Of a stretch of 64,000 nucleotides of DNA, positions 11,887-22,200 are shown one piece after another. The DNA comes from Delphinus delphis (taxonomy: Eukaryota > Chordata > Mammalia > Artiodactyla > Delphinidae). Under the pieces are notes generated by a model. It was not told the origin of the DNA and did not search any database. It saw only the letters and a list, made by a program, of their open reading frames with translations. A program made the position numbers and the translations under genes. The stretch is from contig NC_082696.1 in the NCBI RefSeq assembly GCF_949987515.2, forward strand, positions 568,001 through 632,000, in the 5' to 3' direction. Numbering within the stretch: position 1 is the first letter of the stretch; every line of letters starts with the position of its first letter.

Positions 11887-12263
11887 GGGCTTCCCTGGTG
11901 GCGCAGTGGGTAAGAATCCGCCTGCCAACGCAGGGGACGCAGGTTCGAGCCCTGATCCGGGAAGATCCCACATGCCGCGGAGCAACTAAGCCCGTGCGCC
12001 ACAACTCCTGAGCCTGCGCTCTAGAGCCCGTGAGCCACAACTACTGAGCCCGCGTGCCACAACTACTGAAGCCCACACGCCTAGAGCCCATGCTTCACAA
12101 CAAGAGAAGCCACCGCAGTGAGGAGCCCGCACACCTCAGCGAAGAGTAGCCCCCGCTCGCCGGCAACCAGAGAAAGCCCGTGCACAGCAACCAAGACCCA
12201 ACGCAGCCAAAAATAAAATAAATAAAATAAAATAGATAAAATAAAATAAATAAATTTATTAAA
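11887..12263 (+). mobile_element. Full-length long-form cetacean tRNA-derived SINE
   Basis: It begins 'gggcttccctggtggcgcag', the tRNA-like head with A box, and carries a B-box-like 'ggttcgagccctgatccgg'. The body has three 'ccacaactactgagcc'-type repeats, then 'gagtagcccccgctcgc' and 'caaccaagacccaacgcag', and ends in an (AAATA/AATAAAATA)n tail. Perfect 13-bp flanking duplications and low divergence indicate a fairly recent insertion. This form is characteristic of whales and dolphins. Confidence 0.97.
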
Positions 12264-12276
12264 AAAAAGCATAGGA
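12264..12276. repeat. Right target-site duplication of the SINE at 11887-12263
   Basis: Identical 13-base copy of 11874-11886, placed after the A-rich tail. Confidence 0.93.
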
Positions 12277-12557
12277 CCCTCCAGGAGGTAAGCAGTAAAA
12301 TAAAGAGTAAATACCCTCAAAGAGGGAAGGGAAGATATAAGTGGAATGAAGTCATAAAAATGAATCAAGTAGAATCATTAGGGGTGAAATAATGGTAGTA
12401 AACGTGACAAAGACAGCAAATGGGATGAACAGCAAAATACTCGAACACTTGCTTAGAAAGTTAGCAGACGGAAGATCAAATCGAGGAACTCTGACAAGGC
12501 AGCACAAAGAGAAAGACTTAGAAATGTGTGTGTGAGAGAGAGAGGGAATTTTATATG

Positions 12558-12599
<42 letters not shown>

Positions 12600-12820
12600 G
12601 TGGAATACAGCTTCAGTTATACCTAGAAATGCACTGCTGTAAATACCTTTATCTGGAAACAGGAATGGTGGAAAAATATAAAGTAATCAATTTTGAAAAA
12701 AATCAATAGAGCAAATCCAAAGGACAAGAAGGCAAGCAGTTAGTAAAGCTGAAAGAGAAACCAAAGAAACAGAGACCAGAGCAACAAAAGCAATAGAAAA
12801 AGATGAATGAAAACAAAGCC
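12277..12820 (+). mobile_element. L1-like A-rich fragment(s), sense, uncertain
   Basis: Purine-rich sequence with L1 ORF-like wording ('gacaaagacagcaaatggg', 'agcaaatccaaaggacaaga', 'gaaaccaaagaaacagagac') continues on both sides of a (CA)n tract. The broken frames and A bias fit ORF1/ORF2 debris. The subfamily and whether it is one insertion are unclear. Confidence 0.45.
12524..12597. repeat. Compound GT/GA and (CA)n microsatellite
   Basis: A 'gtgtgtgtgagagagagag' stretch (from 12524) is followed after a short AT spacer by an uninterrupted (AC)n run at 12561-12597, about 18 units. Confidence 0.97.
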
Positions 12821-12827
12821 TCTGTTC

Positions 12828-13150
12828 CATTCAGTGACGTATCTGTCTGTCCTTCTGCCGGCACCGCACTCTCGTGATTACTGTGGATTTACGGTGAGTT
12901 TTGCGTGGGGCAGTGTAATCGTCCAGCTGTGTTCTCCTTCACTACTGAAGTGTTGGTGAGTCTGGGTCTTCTGCCTCTTCATAGAAACTTTAGAATCGGT
13001 TGGTCAGTATCCACAAAATAAATTGCTGGGATCTTGGTTTGGATTGCACTGAATTTAGAGATCACGTTGAGAAGAACAGATGTCTTGAGAATACTGAGAC
13101 TTCCTATGCACACAAGGTCTTTCTCAGAGACATTCCATCCCTCGATTTAT
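12828..13150 (-). mobile_element. LINE-1 ORF2 3' fragment (antisense)
   Basis: On the plus strand it reads 'ctgtgttctccttc' and 'agaaactttagaatcggttg', then 'gtcagtatccacaaaataaa', 'ttgctgggatcttggtttgg' and 'attgcactgaatttagagat'. This is the reverse complement of the well-known ORF2 C-terminal region. The block order is intact but diverged. Confidence 0.85.
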
Positions 13151-13559
13151 AATAACTGAACAGTGAACCCAGTTAACAGGGGTGCAGCCCGTGAGCAGTT
13201 TCAGAGCATGAGTTTTAAAGAGATGCGGCCCCACGCAGCAGGAAACACCTTAGCAAGCCCGGGGACCGTGGCTGACCTTGAAAACTCAACAGAGGCCACA
13301 GGGTATCACAGGCTGCTTTCTTTTCAAGAGTCGCTCTCCCCTTGGGGCTTCCCCTCCAGTCACTGAGCTCCGTGGATGACTGCAGGGCAGGTGGGTGAAC
13401 ATGAGGGGGGCAGTGCCGGTCTGACCAGAAGTTCCCCCATGCCCCCTCCCAGACCATCTCTGTTCAACCCCCCTCGACTTTTTTCCGTCATAGATTCATT
13501 TTCTCTTGCAGTCATGTGGAAACGCAGAGCGAGTGGTCTTAGGTGTGAGAGCTCCACGT
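13151..13559. other. Short unique stretch between two antisense L1 pieces
   Basis: I recognise no gene or repeat here; two opposed short frames overlap it. The pieces on either side are in the wrong order to belong to one L1, so they are separate insertions. Confidence 0.4.
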
Positions 13560-13905
13560 TGCTGCCGGCCGTGTTCACTGCCAGGCAGTGTCTGCTGCAC
13601 GGACGTACCACGGCTTACCTTCGCAGAGAGATGGCCATAGGGGCTCTTTGCAGTTTGCGGCTACTGTGGATAAAGCTGTTACAACGTCCTTCTACAAGTC
13701 TTTTTGTGGCCACATATTTTTCCTTCTCTTGGGTAAACATCTCGGATTGGAATTGTGGGTCGTAGGGCAGGTGTGTATTTTGTGAGAAATTGCCGAGCTT
13801 TTCTTCAATGTACTTGTATCACATTCGGTTCCACCAAGATGTGTGAGAGTTTCTGTTGCTCCGCATCGCTGCCAATATTTGGAATTGTTCCCATTTACCT
13901 TTTTG
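13560..13905 (-). mobile_element. LINE-1 3' end fragment (antisense)
   Basis: It reads 'gcggctactgtggataaagc', 'acaagtctttttgtggccac', 'ttctcttgggtaaacatctc', 'ggattggaattgtgggtcgt', 'tgtgtgagagtttctgttgc' and 'ctgccaatatttggaattg'. This is the reverse complement of the L1M ORF2-end/3' UTR region in correct order. Confidence 0.88.
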
Positions 13906-14224
13906 AAGAACCGTGCGCACCTTACATCGGTGACCCTCCCTCGTCCAAGCTATTTCCGGAGTCACTGACCGATGGCAGGGTAGTCCGTGGCCGTGCTCCT
14001 GTCCCCGCCCCCCGGTCATGCTGGTCGGAGGCAAACCCTTAACGCGCACGGGGAGGAGCATGGGCGCTCGCAAGCTGGGGGCACGAGACGCTCAAGGACA
14101 AAAAGGGGCGGATCTGTGTTAGGGAATCCCGAGCAGGTACCACGGGGCTGGTCTCTGGAGTCGCGTCTTGCGAATCTGGGTCCCGGGTCCTCCACTCGCT
14201 GGGCGGCGGTCTCTCTAGTCCTCA

Positions 14225-14950
14225 CAGGAGGTCAGTGAAGAACGTGGAGAGCGGGGGTTCGGCGGCTCGCGGCCTGGCGAGTTTGGTCCAGGGTCCGGCG
14301 CCAGCGGGGCTCAGCTGCCCGAAGCTGCTCTTCTCCTCTCACCAGGGCCCTGCGGCGGCCCGCGGCGTGAGGCGGAAGCCCGCGGTGGGGCGTCCTGGCA
14401 CTTCGGGGCGCGGCCCTTTCTGGGCGACCTGGGGCCCCGAGGGCCTTCCCCTGGCACGTGGGAGCTGAGCTGAACGTTTTTTGCGGGTTTTGAAAGCTTG
14501 AACCGCCCTGAGATCTTTTCAGGCCCCGGCCGCATCCGCCGCGCCGTCGCCCGTTATTAAGAGCCTTCCGCGTGCGGGTGCCCAGTCGCGGCTCCTCCGG
14601 TAGGCCCTGCAGGCCTCCCCGCGGCCCGGGCAGGAGTGCGGTCTCTGCACCCCGAGGCCGCGCCGCGTGGGGCCCAGGGCCCTCCCCTTGCGCGCGGCCG
14701 CTCTGCGCTCCCCGGCCTGCGCGCGGTGGGCGCCTCCCGCCCCAGGGCTGGGGACGGGTCCCGGGCCGCCCGCCGCCCGTCAGCCGGCGCCCGGGGCTCC
14801 CCAGGACCCTCCCCCGCCCGCCGCGGCCCCCGGCTCCTCCCTCCCGGCTTCCGAGGCCACGCCCCCGGGCCTCGGGCTGGAGCTTCTCGGCGTCCGCGCC
14901 CTTCCGCTCCCCTCCCACCGGAGCGCTGGGGCCGGAGGACAGGATTTTTG
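14225..14950. promoter_or_regulatory. CpG island (candidate promoter)
   Basis: This is the densest run of CpG dinucleotides in the window, with runs such as 'cgcgcggccgctctgcgc' and 'ggcccggg', and GC-box-like motifs (ccgcccgcc, cacgcccccgg). Unmethylated islands of this kind usually mark promoters. There is no clear TATA box and no recognisable first exon on either strand. A 228-codon minus frame (14232-14918) and a 188-codon plus frame (14667-15233) cross it but look compositional (Gly/Arg/Pro-rich). Function is inferred from composition alone. Confidence 0.7.
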
Positions 14951-15254
14951 CGGTTCACACTCTTGTTTATTGACCCGGGAACAAAGGCAGAGGGCAGCCT
15001 GTGAACAATGGGATCAAAGCGGGTCCTTGACCCGAGAGTGGTCCCAGGGTCCCTGCATGCCCCACGTCCCTCCCCCAGCGTCTTCGTCCTTTCTCTCGAT
15101 CCTCATAGAAACTCACCTATATTTCAGCATATCGTACTGTATTCTCTCAGCAATTATGCACGAAATTGGCTTTGTCCATGATTTACATTTTTACTTCTTT
15201 CTGTGGCCGGTAAACCAGCCTTGCTGCTTTTGAGGCAACTCCCCCGCCTTTCAT

Positions 15255-15650
15255 GCCCGGCCCAATCACTTAACACGTATTTTTTGAGATTTCCTAGGTG
15301 TATGTCTTTCTCTTCAAGGAATTCACAATCTAAACGCGGAGTGAAAGCAATCATTAAATGAGGAAAGATGACGTGTAAGAGGAGCGAAATTCAATGACTC
15401 CTGAATCCAAGTGCTGCAGCCTTGGGGCAGGGAGGACTACGAGGGAGTCGAGGGGGGCAGCCATGCAGCAGGGGGGCAAGCCACACGCGGGGGGGGGGCG
15501 CTGGCGCTTCAGAGGGGGCGGACCTGGACGCTTGCAGAAGAGGTGGAAGGTGGTCCTATACTCCTTACGCGAAGGGTAATGAATGAAATGCATCAGTGAC
15601 GGCAGGCATGGGGAGCTCTGAAGGGTTTTGAGAAGACAGACAAGGTGATA
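15255..15650 (+). repeat. Ancient interspersed-repeat-like sequence, family not assigned
   Basis: It contains 'aacacgtattttttgag', 'ttcaaggaattcacaatcta' and 'gcaatcattaaatgagg', then a GC-rich body and 'ctctgaagggttttgagaag'. This order resembles a common old mammal-wide repeat that has a 'gagcttacaatctag' start. I cannot name the family with certainty. Confidence 0.35.
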
Positions 15651-15951
15651 CATCGATGTCGAACTTACGGAAGGTAAGTTCGGCCTGGACTCGCAGGGTG
15701 GGGTGGGTGAAGGAGGGGGCTCAGTGCCAGCGGCACAGGTGGGCGGGTGCCTGTGACCCCGACGTGACTTGAGATGGTCTGAACTCAGCTGGTGACAGCC
15801 GAACGGAGGGAAACTTTTACAGCAGAGCGAGCTGGATCAGCTCAGTGGGAGGAGGGTAGGGCTGCACAGTGTCAGGGTGGTGAGCCAGAGGGGCCGATGG
15901 ACAGAGCGAGGGTGAGGGTGGGACGTGGGGCATCAGGGCCTCCCTTCTTGT

Positions 15952-15967
15952 CCTCCCCCCCCCCCCC
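15952..15967. repeat. Poly(C) tract
   Basis: An uninterrupted run of about 14 cytosines; prone to assembly and length error. Confidence 0.9.
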
Positions 15968-16559
15968 AAACCCTTCACAGAAGTTACAGGGCGGCTGTAA
16001 GTTGTCTTAGTCAAATTCCGGGTGGTATTTCCACCACTTGTTAATATTCCTAGGATTTCTCCATAAAGTACTTATTTCCCCCCTTCTGTCTTCAGGGAAA
16101 TGTCTTCTGAATTCTGGGGCTATGATTCTGTGATTAGCTAAAACTGTTGGCGCTTGGGCAATGAGCCCTTGGAAATGGAAGAACAATCTCGGCGTTTCTG
16201 TCCAGAAAGGCGGGCAACCGGCAGGGGAGCTCGGGAGACGCCGACCTTCCGCGGAGGCTACAGGCCAGCTGTGACCGTGCTTCTGAGGTCAGAACCTTGA
16301 TGATGCCTGTCTCAGAGAACATAAGAAAAACTGGAAAAAGCAGGATTTCCTGAGTGACTACAGCGTAACTGACAACTGTAACCAACTCTTTGTCAAGCTA
16401 TTTCTTCAGGGGGGACCGTGGAATCTGCCCACCAGCTGCAGAAGGTGGTGAGGTGCTCAGCTGCTTGGGGCCATCGTGGAGTCTTTGTGTGAGAACAGCC
16501 TTCTGTCTTTAAAGACATTCACCTGTTTACCTAGTTCTTCCCGAGATGATGCATTTTCT

Positions 16560-16860
16560 TATACTTTACTAGCATATACAATATAGATAAGCAAAAGATA
16601 AACACTAGAAATCGCTACAAAACCCATTTCCCCAAATAATTTCTGTTTTCATTTTGTTTTGTTTCCTATGCTTGCATATACACTCCTCTCTCTCCTCTCT
16701 CCAAAGTGGAAGCCTGTTGTTTAAACTTGTAACCTATTTTTTTACTTCAGAGTATATTTTTAATTACTCTTCCAGGCTGTTAAACATACTTCTACAATAT
16801 GCTTTTTAATGACACATATGTGTCTAAGAGTTCATCACAAGGGCACGACTGAATTCCTGT
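16560..16860 (-). mobile_element. L1ME-like 3' fragment (antisense), low certainty
   Basis: AT-rich stretch with 'ctatgcttgcatatacactc', 'ttgtaacctatttttttact' and 'atatgctttttaatgacaca'. It resembles the reverse complement of L1ME 3' ends ('ttgtaacttgcttttttcac...ctttttaatggctgca'). Confidence 0.45.
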
Positions 16861-16869
16861 AACCGCACA

Positions 16870-19016
16870 GCACCCTTTGCTGTGCCTTCAGATCATTTTC
16901 CGTATTTCACCACAGTGCTGAAAACAGCAATCTGATGGGCATCTTGGTGTTGACACACAATTCTCGGTGGGTCCTGCGAGCAGAAGCTCTGACTGCCTTG
17001 CTTTTCAAGGAAGTTGTGTAATGAACAGGGTTGGCAGGCTTGTGTCTCCCTGGGGAGCAGGGGACGGGACAAGTGTGTTATAAAGGACCCAGCTTCCTTA
17101 CAGGTGTGTACGAGCAGGTGTGGCCTCTGCATCGTTGATGGGGACAGGGCTTGGGGAAGCCCGACAAGAAAAGGCCAGCCTCTCAGCACGAGGATTCTTC
17201 GTCTCCGACCCGGACTCTTGAGCTCTCCACCGACATCCACGGGGCAGTGGCAGCCCCTCCAGGTTTCGAGGAGGGTGGAAACTCATAGAGACGCCTGATG
17301 TTCCAGGACGGGTGGGAAGAGCCAGAGAGGCCCCAAGTCCCCACTGATTCCTCTGGGTGACACCCTCCATGCTCTTGAAGGCCTTCTCCGTGGGGCTGGC
17401 AGTCAGCCTGATCCTTGCAGCCGGTGGGGAGACGATGCAGCGGGAGGTTGGGCAGCAGCCGCAGGCCTACCTCCCGCCCGCTGCTCTAGGTGGGCCCCGG
17501 GCCTCTCCCAGGGCTTCCTCCGCGTTGCCGGGAAGATGCAGCCTCCGCTGAAGCTGATTCCTGAGCAGACTGAGTCACTTGCTCTGAGTCAGCATTTGCT
17601 CTGCTTCCTGGAAAAACGTCAGGTGTCAGGCATCGCTCGACGCTGCCGTGGGCAAGAAGGACGGGCGTGTGTGCCCTTCACGCCAGGAGCTTCACACTCA
17701 CCTGCTCTCACGTCCATGGAACATGCTCCAGAGGGGGCGGGGCCTTTGTGCGGGACACTCTGACCCTGCCCCCCACGTCAGGGCCACAGAGCCCTGGCCC
17801 TGCCCTCAGGGAGCTCACCCTCCAGCAGGCCACATGCACCTCGAGTGGCAGAGGGTCCCCTCACGTTGTCTGTGGGGGACCGAGGCCCGAGAAGGTCCAG
17901 CGTCTGCCCAGGTGCCCTCCGTTGTCGGGGCTTGAGGAGCTGGCCCTCGGCCCTCATCTAGACTGTGGGACTCTTGTCTCCTTGTCTGGATTGCCAACGA
18001 GACTCGTTCCCAGGCAGGAAGGGGTTAAGTGGCCAGCAGGGATGCGGGGCTCTGGGAAGAGACGCCGCCTGGGGCGGGGGAAGCATTCCAAGTGCAGTGT
18101 TTTCTGTTCTAAATATGGACTCGGGAGACAGTTATTTTGGGAGCAAACGGTAATGATTAGGGTTTTAAGATTTAAGTAGTCATTTGGTCATAAGAGCTGA
18201 GTCCACGTGCTACAGAAAATAGTCTTTTCCTCTGGTTGATGATAGGGTTCCTTCAAGTGCAATAATTGTTCATCTTTTTACGAGTGCACAGCAGACAAGG
18301 GCCTGTGACTGGCCTCCACCCCGGGCTCACTTTGGAAGAAGAGGGAGCTGGCTGGAGCTGGCTCGTGCTGACAGGGAAGGTGCTGAACCCATAGCCAGAG
18401 GCACAAACCGCCTTCCGGGCCTCTGTCCCGTGATCTGTGTGAGGGTGCGGCCGCCTCACCCAGTGGACGAGGAGATGCTGCGTCTCAGAGGCTGTGGCTG
18501 GACGTGGACTGAGGCCTCCCTGCCCACGTGCTCGGCTGACCTGACCGCAGGGGGACGCCTGGTGCTAAGCTGCCAGGTACAGTTGAGGAGGACTTTCGAA
18601 GGGGAACCGCGGTGATGGTCAGAAATCACAGCCCAGGCTTCCTGGTGAAAACCCCGCAGGAGCAAGGCCTGCCCCTGGAGTCAAAGGAGAGCGGACAGCC
18701 GAGTAGCCTAATGGGAGGGGCAGAGCCTGGGGGTGGGGCCTGCCCTCCTTGGGGCTCCAGGGGGCTGGGGAGCTGGGGAGGGTGCCAGGCTCTGGGCGCC
18801 CCCCGAAGAGCCTGCCGTTTCCCCCGATTAACACAAGCAGCACACTGTGGGCATTTCATTCAGTTTAGCCCCCGTGCCTGTGTTATTCTGAATGAGGTTT
18901 AATTCCCTCTTGCGTGTTGCTTGCTGAACAGATCCTGTATGTGTGAGACATCTTGTCATCACCAGAAAGGCAGGAGTCTCATAAATGATGTGCTGACAGC
19001 CATGAACACTTCAGGG
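16870..19016. other. Sequence without recognised gene; holds a signal-peptide-like short frame
   Basis: The notable item is an ATG at 17369 opening a 60-codon frame to 17551. Its first 18 or so residues look like a secretory signal (see findings). Around 18080-18260 an AT-richer patch with homeodomain-like 'ggtaatgatta' could be regulatory. Other open frames (such as 17667-18179) are compositional. No known peptide is recognised. Confidence 0.4.
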
Positions 19017-19032
19017 AAGACTGTACCCTTTC
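19017..19032. repeat. Left target-site duplication of the SINE at 19033-19254
   Basis: aagactgtaccctttc; the right copy at 19255-19270 is aagactgcaccctttc (one mismatch in 16). Confidence 0.88.
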
Positions 19033-19254
19033 TTTTTTTACTTTTTTTTTTTTTTGCGGTATGCGGGCCGTGAGAGGTGAGATGTTGGGGCCTCTCCCGT
19101 GGCGGGGCACAGGCTCCGGACGCGCAGGCTCAGCGGCCATGGCTCACGGCCCAGCCGCTCCACGGTATGTGGGATCCTCCTGGACCGGGGCACGAACCCG
19201 TGTCCCCTGCATCGGCAGGCGGACTCTCAACCGCTGCGCCACCAGGGAAGTCCC
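19033..19254 (-). mobile_element. Odontocete-type tRNA-derived SINE (antisense)
   Basis: It starts with a T-rich tail, then 'gcggtatgcgggccgtgaga', 'cacaggctccggacgcgcag', 'ctcagcggccatggctcacg' and 'ggcacgaacccgtgtcccct', and ends 'ccaccagggaagtccc'. In reverse complement this is a short SINE with the cetacean head but a body different from the long form at 11887. I know this type as abundant in toothed whales. Flanking 16-bp duplications differ by one base. Confidence 0.95.
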
Positions 19255-19270
19255 AAGACTGCACCCTTTC
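19255..19270. repeat. Right target-site duplication of the SINE at 19033-19254
   Basis: aagactgcaccctttc, one mismatch from 19017-19032. Confidence 0.88.
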
Positions 19271-22200
19271 ATACTCTCCTGCCTGTGACGGTCAGAGCTG
19301 GGGGCGACACTGACTAAACCAAAGGGTCACGGCACAGGACAGAGATCCGGAAGCGGGATGATCTCTTTCAGGCAGGTTTCCACGCAGCTGAGCCTCACCT
19401 CCACGTGAGGACCAAGGACAGGGTCACGAGCTGGCAGGGGCCTTAGGCTCGGGGGCAGCATTGGTGAAGGCCTGCCAACCATCTGAGCAGCGACTACAGG
19501 CCTGAGAGGCCTGGCCTTCGGGAAGGTCAGGGTAGGCTCCCTCCACCCAACCCAGGCACAGCCCAGAGACACCAGGACCTCTGAGTTCTGGGATGAAGGC
19601 CTCCTTCTAGAAAGATCAGGTTCAATAGGGAAGGGGCCTGAGGGCTGCAGGAGGGACGCCCTAAGGCCGGGTGGAGGAGATGGGCAAGGAGGCAGCCCCC
19701 AAGGGGGAGCATCAGAGAGGGACGGTGATGCCTCATCACAATCAGGACAGTGACCCAGACAGTGGGAGCCCCCTCTCCCTGGGGCCCCTCCCCCGGGGTC
19801 ACCCCAGAACTGCCCCCCCCTCACACCCCCAGCAGGCAGTGACTGACCAAGCTGGGCCAGGCCTGTCTTAAGCTCAGCGCTGCATCTTGCAGGGCTGAGC
19901 TTTTGGGGAGAGGGAAGAGGGTGGATGCTTTGAGCAGTTGAGGAATGTGGACAGTGCCGACAGGGCCTGGGGCCCCTGCTCCCTGACCCGCCCTTCATCA
20001 ACCTGCCGCTCACTTAAGATCATCCTTTCCTGTTTCATTCCAGTGCTTCTTGTTTTCTATCAAATGTCTTTAAACCCAACTATTTTATTATTACTAATTA
20101 TTAATATTCTTTAACATTATATTAAAACATAATATTGTCTGAGTATCATTCAGTTATCTTAGGAGCTACTAGGGTGAGGGCAGTGGTGTGGGCCCCTCCC
20201 AGGCCATCGAAGCGCCAGGGACGGTCCCTGGGGTTACGGGGTCGTGCCTTCAGGTGCTCAGCCTGCTGAGGCTGCCGAACCTCCTCGGGCTCTAAACTGC
20301 GTGGTCCCATCACCGCCATCCTGTTTCTGGGAGGGCCCGCAGGAGGGGTGCGGGGGCGCGGCTGGTAATGGTACTGAAAGGTTCGCGTTCCTGGTGTTTT
20401 CAGGCGGGATGTCCACCGCTCCAGCCGGGCCCGCAGCGTCTCCAGGCAGACGGGGTGCCCAGGCCTCACGCAGCCCCACCGTTGCCCTCCCCCAAGCCGC
20501 CTCCCCGGACCCCCAGCTGCACTGGTCCTGCCTGTCCCCCCGGCAGGGTGCCCACCGGTGGTCGGTGCGGCGAAGACCAGAACTCTGGAGGGAGATGGGC
20601 GCTCTGGGAGAGGGCTCCCACAGCACATCACCACGACACGCTTGAAGCCGCGTAGCTGCACGTGGCACGGACTTGGCTGCGGGCCCGGCCCCCAGGTCCC
20701 TGCATCTGCGACGTCAGTCATGACAGTGACTGGACCACCCCCCAAGGCCGATTCAGCTCACAGACAGCCAAGCACGGCCGCACTTCCTCCACATCTGCTA
20801 GGGAAGAACCTGTATGGTAGTTGACAAAAACGCGGGACAGGCAGGGCGGTAGTCCAGCACAGATGGACGGCAGCAGAGAGGGAAAATCCCAAAGTGCAGG
20901 GGTCCAGACGGGTGGTGAACGGGGTCCCCGCAGCCACAGAGAGTCCGGGGAAGCGGGAGGAAGGAGGGGTGAGGTTGCCCCACATACATCCCCTCAAAGC
21001 AACTCTCAGAGGTGCTTCCCGACAGTGAAAGGGGGAGAGCAGGGTGTTGGAAGCTGATCCAACCTTGGGGAAGGGGACAGCGGTCCTGGAGCTGCTCCCA
21101 GACCTCCCGGGTCAGGCAGAGCCCCAGGCCGCCCCCGGGGTCCCCAGGTCACTCTTTGCAGCGCTGTGCCCTTCGTTCCATCCACCGTGCTCTCTTGCTT
21201 GAAGAAGGAAGCCTTTTCCCCGGGGTCTCTTTGGAAAGGAACGGTGAGCAGGTGCAGTGACAGGGCTGAGGCCGGGAACACCGAGGGAGGGGGGTCAGGG
21301 CACCCACGCCGCGGGCCCTGAGCAGAGGGGGCGGGCTCGTGAGACCACGCGGCTGATTAGCAGGTGAGGAGCCTGGTTCTCAGGACGGTCAGGGACCTTT
21401 GCAAGGCCTCTCCCCTGGCCACAGTAGCACCCAAGCCCTCCCTCAGGTCCAGAGAAGGTCCTCAGTCACGCATCTCGAGGTGGAGAAGGGCCCCTGCCTT
21501 GAGTGGGCAGCCTGGGCACAGGTCAGCGCTGGGAGAGCAAGGGCCGGTCCTGAGGCCCGACCCCCGACTCAGACCCACACGCTGAGCCGCTGGGCTACAC
21601 GCCTCTGAGGGCGGCGCCGCTGTCCCGGTACCAACCACTCTCTACTGGGGAGCCGGCGCCCTTGCTGTCCCGGCAGCCAGCTGGCCCTGCCCGTCTCAGC
21701 CCCTCCCCTGCCATGGGTCCCGCAGCCCCCCGCTCCTGTCCGCGCCCTTCAGGCCTCCGGAAAGTGACGCCCGCCCTGCCTCAGGGTTTGCCGCAGAGTC
21801 CAGTGGGGCTAGTTACAGGCGGCTGGCTGCCCGCTCCGGCAAAGGGTCTTCTGGGGGGCTGGATGGATCTCGGGGGGCGCGGGAGGGAAGGACCTAAGAG
21901 AGTTCTCACTGTGGCTTCGTCATCCTGGGCTGCGTCAGGGCTGCCCGCGCCTGCGGCTTTAGAGCAGGACGAGACGGCCCTTTCCCAGAACAGGCAGGAC
22001 CCGGAGCGAGGCAGACAGGGTCGGCAGCCTAAGCCTGGCCCCCGGCCTCGCACTAACCCCGAGGGATGTCCTCCGGCTTTCGGGGCCTCATGCAGAAACG
22101 AGGCGGCTAACACCTGCATTTGTTATCTCCACTGGTGGTGAGTTGACTGATGATTAAATGACATGAGGTGCCTGGGGTGACCAGCATGCAGTGTGTCCCC

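Noticed and set aside
11887..12263. A tRNA gene (A-box and B-box-like motifs)
   Set aside because: The motifs belong to the tRNA-derived head of a SINE, with flanking duplications and an A-rich tail; there is no complete cloverleaf.
12561..12597. Possible functional CA-repeat regulatory element
   Set aside because: It sits in L1 debris and looks like an ordinary microsatellite.
14232..14918. 228-codon minus-strand frame across the CpG island
   Set aside because: Gly/Arg/Pro-rich, overlaps open frames on the other strand and matches no family; stops are simply rare in such GC-rich DNA.
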